Assembly: GCA_011763485.2 (NCBI GenBank)
Contig: JAANSK020245054.1
Location: forward strand, 1-23,812
DNA from: Isoetes engelmannii
Taxonomy: Eukaryota; Streptophyta; Lycopodiopsida; Isoetales; Isoetaceae
Direction of reading: 5' to 3'
DNA length: 23,812 nucleotides
Positions 17,901 through 23,812 of the stretch are shown piece after piece; position 1 is the stretch's first letter; each line of letters starts with the position of its first letter. Made by a program: the position numbers and the translations under genes. Under the pieces are notes generated by a model. That model saw only the letters and a program-made list of their open reading frames with translations, did not search any database and was not told the origin of the DNA.

Positions 17901-17919
17901 AAACTTAGGGTTAGGGTTT
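17901..17919 (-). promoter_or_regulatory. Telo-box of the eS24 promoter/leader
   Basis: On the minus strand this reads AAACCCTAACCCTAAGTTT, two telomere-like units, 57-75 bases before the eS24 start codon. Telo-boxes (AAACCCTA) are a known mark of plant genes for translation machinery and boost expression in dividing cells. A second AAACCTAGG sits between it and the ATG. Confidence 0.85.
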
Positions 17920-18039
17920 CTTTTGCAAAAAAATACAGCAATTTATATGAGCGCCTTAAATATCGATGGTTTAGACATGATCGCGTGGGTATGTCATGTT
18001 AAAACCATTTCCAAAAGAAAAAAAGAGAAAAAAAAAAGG

Positions 18040-18885
18040 AATGGTTTCTTGCCCCTAAGGACAAGCCCTTGCTTACTTGAGAATGCAACATGTTCCAGGT
18101 ATATGCTAGAATATTTGTGGATATTCCATAGCCATCATTCTGTCCGTCGCCCGTGTTCGTGGCTGACCACTTTGAGGATCTTGAAACATATCGAATTAGG
18201 ATAATACGAGATACCGTACTTAAAGGTACGAATTATTTGCCAGTAGGGCCGTCACCGCCAAGAGATGAAGAAAAAATGAGCATCTCAGACAAACAATGCC
18301 TAGATTGGTTAAGTACACATAAACCAGAGTTTGTCGGCCAAGCAGGTAGGTGGAGGAATTGGCCAGGCAGGTGGAGGAATCAGCCAAGCAGGTGGAGGAA
18401 TCGGCCATGGCTCTAGAAGGTTCTGGATAGACCTTCTTATGGGTACTTGGATGTGACCTAGTGGAAAATCTACCAAAAAAATTTTGTCAAAGGATTTCGA
18501 AGTAGAGCTCAAACCCAAGATCTAATGGTGAGTTAATGTCCTCAAATGAGAGTGCTGGCACACTGTTGGGAGGTTTTTAAACCATTGTGGTTGAATTCCG
18601 CCATGAAAAGTACGTATGCAGGTGTGCCCATGATTGGATGGCCTTGTATTGCAGACCAGAGTTTCAACGACAAGTTTTTGGTGGAAGACTATGGCCTTGC
18701 CATTTCCCTTTGGAATGGCAAGGAGGACAGATTTGTTGAAAAGAAAGAAAGGAGATTATAGATAGATTGATGAAGGAAGAGGAAGGGAAAGTATCAAGAG
18801 AGAAGGTAATGAAGTTGAAGGAAGTACCAAAAAGAGTGTTATGGAAGGTGGTTCATGCAATGCCAATCTGCACAGATTCCTTGTA
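18040..18885 (+). pseudogene. UDP-glycosyltransferase (family 1) pseudogene, 5'-truncated
   Basis: Family 1 UGTs move sugar from UDP-sugars to small molecules. The acceptor half seems absent (homology starts near 18048, FLAPKDKP). Recognisable blocks are FEDLETYRIRIIRDTVLKGT and NYLPVGPSPP..CLDWLSTHKPE (18165-18325), AMALEGSG (about 18403-18426), LAHCWEVFKPLWLNSAMKST and YAGVPMIGWPCIADQ (PSPG box, 18550-18659), DKFLVEDYGLAISLWNGKED, then IIDRLMKEEEGKVSREKVMK and a stop at 18883-18885. The PSPG box has lost GGFLTHCGWNS-type residues, in-frame stops occur between blocks, a frameshift follows KKERR near 18756, and about 20 codons covering the YVSFGS motif are missing. A 21-bp minisatellite grew at the AKQVEE helix. 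It is dead, and was probably single-exon in this region. Confidence 0.88.
18336..18402 (+). repeat. 21-bp minisatellite inside the UGT pseudogene
   Basis: Three units of (G/A)GCCA(A/G)GCAGGTGGAGGAAT, at 18336-18360 (with a 4-base insertion), 18361-18381 and 18382-18402, are followed by GGCCATGGCTC. In the UGT frame GCC AAG CAG GTG GAG GAA encodes AKQVEE, a normal family helix, so the repeat grew from coding sequence. Confidence 0.85.
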
Positions 18886-18944
18886 GCCCTCACGAAATTG
18901 GTGTAGAGCCCCGTCGAAAACACATTGCCCATCATTGCCGCGTA

Positions 18945-19253
18945 AAAGCATGTTAGGTTGTGCCTTAAAAAGTATTATTTAGGAACCACAAAAGTACCAA
19001 AAAGGTAGCCAAGTACTAGATACTGGGTATTTGTATAATATCTCAATAAAGGGTATGTTTTTGAATTGCTTATTTATTTTGGCCTCCAATAGTATTATTT
19101 TATCTTAACTTTGAATATTAACATGTCCTTGACTTTTATTTTGGGGTTTTGAATCAATTTTAATCAAAAGAAGAATGAGAAAGTACCTAGTTATGAAGTA
19201 CCTAGTGTAGGTACTTTTGTAGGTTCCAAAAGTGGTAGACCCTAACATGCTTT
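18945..19253. mobile_element. 309-bp MITE-like element with nested inverted repeats
   Basis: The ends AAAGCATGTTAGG (18945-18957) and CCTAACATGCTTT (19241-19253) are perfect inverted copies. Inside them GGAACCACAAAAGTACC near 18980 pairs with GGTACTTTTGTAGGTTCC near 19210. The interior is AT-rich and non-coding. The outermost bases may include a target duplication; the superfamily is undetermined. Confidence 0.75.
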
Positions 19254-20400
19254 CACCCTGCCCTCTTCCAAGTCCTCAGGTTCTTTGTTAGAAGGTTTTG
19301 TGAAGGAGAGGATGTATCTACACCAATTATTTTACAAGCATTTGTAGCTCTAATGGAACAGTCCAGCCTAACACTGGCCTGTCTCATAATATTATCTTCT
19401 ATCTGTTAAGACAACCTCATTGACAACATGCATTGGCTGGCCAGATAATAAACATTTTTCTCGACAAATGTGGATTCATTTATTTGCAAACTTCCATAAC
19501 TTAGAGACTTACTTCACACCTTGCAACCCTTCACATTTGAAGTGGGAGAATTGGATCGAAAGTAATTATGGTCACAGATGGAGATAAATCTTTTGTGTTG
19601 GCCTGAAAATGTTTTTTGTCCTTTTTACCTAAGCAAACTCAGAGTTGAAGATCTGAGAGCCAGACGTATGAGAAAGGTCATAAAGTATTTACTAGTTTAT
19701 CAACCTACTCCATCCAAATTAGATATGGCAAAGGTATCATAGACAATGGCACGATATCATCAACTGTCTAAGTACAAACTTGGGAAAATAATTATCATAA
19801 TGACATGAGATATTACCTAAGATATCTAGACCGGAGACAAAGCCATGACCAATACTAGTCAATGCAAAATATATTGTAATTTTCATTCAAAAGGAAGCCT
19901 AAATAACATTTATGGATTAAATAAACCTTCATGAAACCAATTTCACTTCTCTCCCCAAAAAAACCATCAAGACCAAAGACAACAAATTCAATAATCAACA
20001 AAATAATGGCATATTCCTTTATTAATTATTTGAATTAATGAAGGATAAATCATATATCCTTAACTTCCTAACTTAACCTAACTAAATGCAGAACTACATC
20101 CAATGTAAAACTATTGTCGCCTATTTTTGCTAGTTTTTTTAAGGCTAGATTTTTATATTAATAATCAAAGTTGTACAAGGCCTTATCGAACCTATTCCTA
20201 ATTTAAGAGCATTATGCATCAAAGATTATGTAAACACACTCTCATGGTATTGAAGAGCAACCCCTCGTGCGCAGCACCTTGTTTTGAGAATAGAATTTCC
20301 ACATATGTGGCATCGGTAATGGTATATCCATGTGCATTCCAAGTCGGAAAAAGCTTTAAGCATTCTAGAATCTGACAAGGTACTATCAATGCTTTGACTT
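19254..20400. other. Gene-free stretch with a diverged dispersed repeat
   Basis: 19915-20140 is related to 1895-2185 (same orientation, shared ATAAACCTTCATGAAACCA-type start and TTTTGCTAGTTTTTTT end). I see no other feature and no gene. Confidence 0.5.
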
Positions 20401-20535
20401 TAGGCTGGGTTCACATGCAGCAATCGCCTTTGACGGACCCTGTTTTACACTGTGCTAATTGAGGATGTTGCGTGAGAGCTCGTCGTGGTATTTTTCATGA
20501 GGGTGATGGCTATGATGGTGCATGTGAATCCAGAC
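20401..20535. mobile_element. Small TIR element, possibly hAT-type MITE
   Basis: The left end GGCTGGGTTCACATGCAGC and right end GGTGCATGTGAATCCAGAC are inverted copies with three mismatches. The span of about 135 bases lacks coding sequence. A TTGACTT/AGACTT similarity flanks it but is too weak to call a target duplication. Confidence 0.6.
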
Positions 20536-20657
20536 TTACCATGCCTAATCTAAGAACATAATTGTTCAATTAGCAGCCTTATATGTTTTATATTCTATTA
20601 TATAGAAACTAAAGCGTTCTTGAAGGTATTTCTCTTGCAGCCTCAGGCATCTCTAGG

Positions 20658-20860
20658 GGACATGGTCTAATGGCAGGACCTTAAAACGCCACACCTGAGG
20701 TCACGGGTTCAAACCTGGCCAATATCGGTCTAGTAATGGGGACCTAAAAATTCCATTTCCCCGAGGAGTGCACTGGCTTCCATGTGATCTGTAGAATAAA
20801 GCGAAGTAAAATGTAATCATGATGTGATGATGAATAGACTAACGTCCTTCAATAAAAAAG
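20658..20860 (+). mobile_element. tRNA-derived SINE
   Basis: The head GGACATGGTCTAATGGCAGG contains an RNA polymerase III A-box (TGGTCTAATGG, 20663-20673). A B-box GGTTCAAACCT lies at 20706-20716, 33 bases on, the spacing of a tRNA. An unrelated body of about 130 bases and an AATAAAAAA-type tail follow. ATCTCTAGG is present just before the head (20649-20657) and just after the tail (20861-20869), a 9-base target duplication. The acceptor stem does not pair, so this is not a tRNA gene. The tail plus flank is duplicated again at 20886-20925. Confidence 0.75.
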
Positions 20861-22258
20861 ATCTCTAGGATATGCAATGATGTATCCTTCAATAAAAAAA
20901 GATCTCTAGGATATGCAATGATGCATATAATACAGATGTGGAATATTTATCTATCTAAGAGGCTTCAAAGGAGCGATTAAAGCAAGAGAGAGATCTGCAA
21001 TTGAGCATTCTAATTTATTTTGTAGACCTGCTTTGTTTTTGTTTGCAAATGTTTTGAGCAAAGTAATATGTTGCTAATATTGTCTTTAGATTAACTGTAT
21101 CAGAATGAGAAGCGACATTTGCATTTAGATCCTCTACATTCTAAGTCTAAGCTCTCTTGTCCATATTCCAAGAACAATTTCTTAGAGCATCTTCCTTCCA
21201 TGCCAAGTCCTAACAGGAGGAGGTCATGATCCATTTGTTGAGTGTAAATATGGTAATGCTATCCAAATAGGTGTGAAATCATGTAGACCTAAAGCACTTA
21301 TGACGCAAAAAACAATGTGGCCGCACGTAATGAGTACCTCAACCTAACACGGCTTCGGTTCCCATGGCCAAGCTTGGCCATTTCTTAATAATGTAAATAG
21401 ATTTGAGCAAAATTAAGTCAGTTATCAAGTTGTGAGAATGAGCCCGTCAAAATGTTGACTCGTCTGTACCTGATTCTTGGACATAGCTGAACTAACTGTA
21501 TCTTTCAAAGATCGAGTAAATTAACCACGTTTTCACCAGATTAACCACGATCTTTGACCCAATTAACCATGACATTTTGGTCAGATTAATCGCATACAAG
21601 AAGAGGTGGTTCTTTGATTGACTGGCTGGTTGATTAAAGTTGATAGCATGTCTGGACCTTTAAAGTATTGTAAGAGAACGTTATTGGATCATCAGTGCAA
21701 GAATGCAACAGAAAGAATGATTGAATGCCTAATCCTTAGATAGCGATAGCTAGAAATTCATCCTTATGTAAAAACATTGCATATGTATCTGTTCTAGACT
21801 ATAAAGGGTCACAAAATTGTTGCAAGACTCAAAGGTTCTCCTATGGCAAGGGCATTAAGATGCTAGAGGTGACATAAATACCTTTATTGTAAAGAAGTTG
21901 CATTAAACATTTGTCATTTAAGACTATAATTGGAGCAAAACAAATCATATTAATCTTTGCTGCAAAAACAAGCATTTAATTGCACTTATAATTTAAGATT
22001 ATAAATGGTAACAAAAATCAAACTAAAATGACTCATCTCGGTCGTTCTGCTCTAAAAACATAATATTCTATTGCTCTCATGATGTGGATTACTCATAGAT
22101 TATAAAACATATGGCATAAATTTACACTTGGATGAAGTTAATTACAACTTATCTCCGTATTTATGTGTAGTGTAATGTATTAATCACGCTCACTTAGGAT
22201 CTTGAAGGTCACGGAGCAAAAAAATGTACACAATTTTATGTCTTAACAGAAAATAATG
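20861..22258. other. Gene-free stretch with minor repeats
   Basis: No coding sequence is supported. It contains the perfect 18-bp palindrome ATGGCCAAGCTTGGCCAT at 21364-21381. At 21520-21590 a loose tandem array has ATTAACCACG-type strings at 21520, 21540, 21562 and 21585, about 20-23 bases apart. Confidence 0.55.
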
Positions 22259-23812
22259 TTATGATTCAACATCTTTGATGAAAGAATCTAATGTCTTTGG
22301 ATCCATATCTAGGAGGGCTTGAAAGTTCATGTAGTTGATACCATTTGGCACATGCTTTAGGAACTTTGGTATATCTGACTTCAAATAATTCTGGTTCGAG
22401 TATATAACCATTTGATTCACATCCGATATATAGGCGGTCATCCGGGACCCTTATCATAATCTTAGAATTGCTATGATTGCACGTGGTCTTGTGCACCAAT
22501 GGTAGAAATTGGCCAGTTAGCTTCAGTTATGCCACATTTCTTTGCTCACTCCTGCACCTTAGAATACCAATCAGAAATTGAAGATGTTTGCATTGCTAAT
22601 TTTGGCTATCTGTTATCTTCCAAGCTACAAACACAAGTTTATGGTTTGGAACAATGCTTCCTCTCTAGCGAGATCAAACATGTTTCAGCGAGCAAGAGAG
22701 CATAAGGTGTTGGCATTTCAGGCCTAACGCTTCGCGGATGAAAGCTTTCAAAAATTGTTTCTACCTGTGCCCATTGCTGAAGTGAGATATATGGGCCCCA
22801 AATTGGAGCTCCATAAAGAGTTACAGTTTGAACTAGTGTCTTGAAGAGAGTCTTTTTCATGTCTCAGTCTGCCAAAGAAGCTCTATGGCACTTGGCCAGC
22901 ATAATGTACAAGGAAAATTTACCACCAGACACGCACTTTTTCAAACAGTCCTGCCATCTATAATTTGCAAAAATTTCCAGCCCCAAATACTTATATTGTT
23001 CACCCAAATCTTGGTGATGCCTTTGAGATAAAAGGTAGACCTCTTCACCGTGCCAAAAATCATAACTTTTGACTTGCTCAAATTGAAAGTCATGTGTTTT
23101 GCATTACAAAAGGAGGCCAAATGATTCAGGTGTACCTGTAAAATTTTTGGAGAATCCGCTAGCAGCACCATGTCATTTGCATATAAGAGTAATGGAATAA
23201 CAAAATCCCCTAACCTGGTTCCAGATATGCTTCTCTGATGTGACCAATCCTCCAATTCATCGATCTAAACACCAAAAAGTATAGGGGATAGGGGACATCC
23301 TTGGCGAACACCAATAGTGTTCTGTATACCTGCGCTGAGATCCAAGGAAAGCTTAACGATTACTTTTTCATACAATTTTGCTACAGCTCCCTTTAACTGA
23401 TGTGGTACACCGAGATCATTCATTCTCAAGCAGAGATCTTTTCTAAAGACCTTATCAAAGGCCTTGGAAAAATCCATGAAAGTTAAATATAATGCTTTGC
23501 AGGGGTCTTTGGCCTTCTCGATCAATATTCGCAACACCAAAAAACATGGTCTAGAGTGTTATGATGTTGCCTGAAGCCTGTTTGACAGCTAACGCTTTTT
23601 CCATTATGCCCCATCCAACTACTAAGCTTACGTTCCAGCAGACTGCCTTAAAGTTCAATAAAGATGCTTCCAATTGAGGAAGGAAGGAAGGAAGGAAGGA
23701 AGGAAGGAAGGAAGGAAGGAAGGAAGGAAGGAAGAAAGGAAGGAAGGAAGGAAGGAAGTATATTTTAACGTCCACGGAGGCCAAAGGTCTATGAGACGGT
23801 ACATGCCAAAGT
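22259..23812 (-). mobile_element. Decayed LINE (non-LTR retrotransposon), reverse transcriptase and C-terminal part
   Basis: The minus strand carries successive RT motifs. Near 23675-23560 comes LEASLLNFKAVCWN and WGIMEKALAVKQASG. Then LRILIEKAKDPCKALYLTFM with DFSKAFDKV (motif A, near 23475), GVRQGCPLSPILFGV (motif B, about 23312-23268), IDELEDWSHQRSISGTRLGD, and the catalytic loop as LLLYANDMVLLADSP, where YADD has become YAND. After that come LASFCNAKHMTFNLSKSKVM, and TLVQTVTLYGAPIWGPYIS near 22820. A C-terminal region continues in changing frames to about 22259. An in-frame stop falls between the FGV and IDE blocks and several frameshifts occur, so it is inactive. Plant LINEs of lycophytes, ferns and gymnosperms have this layout. 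The 5' part runs off the window. Confidence 0.88.
23678..23758. repeat. (GGAA)n microsatellite, about 81 bp
   Basis: Nearly perfect GGAA repeats with a single interruption (GAAGAAAGGA). On the minus strand it reads as CTTC units, coding a repeating LPSF string, and it lies inside the LINE reverse transcriptase region. Confidence 0.97.

Noticed and set aside
17901-17919. An interstitial telomere
   Set aside because: There are only about two CCCTAA units, placed at a ribosomal protein promoter, so it is a telo-box.
17923-18204. A small plus-strand gene starting in the eS24 promoter region
   Set aside because: The frame runs through an A-rich stretch into out-of-frame UGT pseudogene sequence and has no independent support.
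20656-20730. A tRNA gene
   Set aside because: The A- and B-boxes are good, but the acceptor and anticodon stems do not pair, and the unit has a SINE body, A-rich tail and flanking duplication.
21364-21381. An operator-like site in the 18-bp palindrome
   Set aside because: No gene lies near it and the sequence matches no known plant site; chance palindromes of this size occur in large genomes.

Overview
The window is plant nuclear DNA. Its host genes have short GT-AG introns, it carries a telo-box next to a cytosolic ribosomal protein gene, and it contains a plant-type thioredoxin-dependent glutathione peroxidase and a decayed plant UDP-glycosyltransferase. The large share of decayed transposon, MITE, SINE and LINE sequence with long gene-poor gaps suggests a large, repeat-rich genome. 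A gymnosperm fits best, but that is an inference; a fern or lycophyte is not excluded.

Layout. At 1-1240 there are exon-like pieces of an unidentified plus-strand gene and a short tandem repeat. At 2977-3958 is a compact plus-strand gene with a TATA box, a duplicated 5' leader, a signal-peptide exon and a second exon coding a His-rich, Ala/Pro-rich protein with a GPI-anchor-like tail (arabinogalactan-protein-like). The stretch 4366-6720 is a mosaic of fold-back elements, hairpins and exact tandem duplications. At 7097-10030 (minus) is a complete seven-exon glutathione peroxidase gene whose first exon codes a presumptive transit peptide; its 1.9-kb first intron holds what looks like a relic of group II intron domains V and VI. 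At 10031-13814 there is mostly unassigned sequence, with one exon-like block, two G-boxes and a small TIR element. At 13815-14842 (minus) is a broken gene for an HUH-type (HUQ + YxxK) rolling-circle endonuclease of replitron-like kind, the most unusual object here. At 15909-16050 are three tandem units resembling the internal promoter of 5S rRNA. At 17091-17844 (minus) is a complete five-exon gene for ribosomal protein eS24. At 18040-18885 (plus) is a UDP-glycosyltransferase pseudogene lying head-to-head with it. From 18945 to 20910 come two TIR elements and a tRNA-derived SINE, and 22259-23812 (minus) is a decayed LINE with a microsatellite inside its reverse transcriptase.

The genes do not form a functional unit. 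eS24 is housekeeping translation machinery, the peroxidase is an antioxidant enzyme likely sent to an organelle with a possible second cytosolic start, and the AGP-like protein would be cell-surface. Exon coordinates below were worked out by hand from splice consensus, reading phase and family similarity; no transcript or database search was available.
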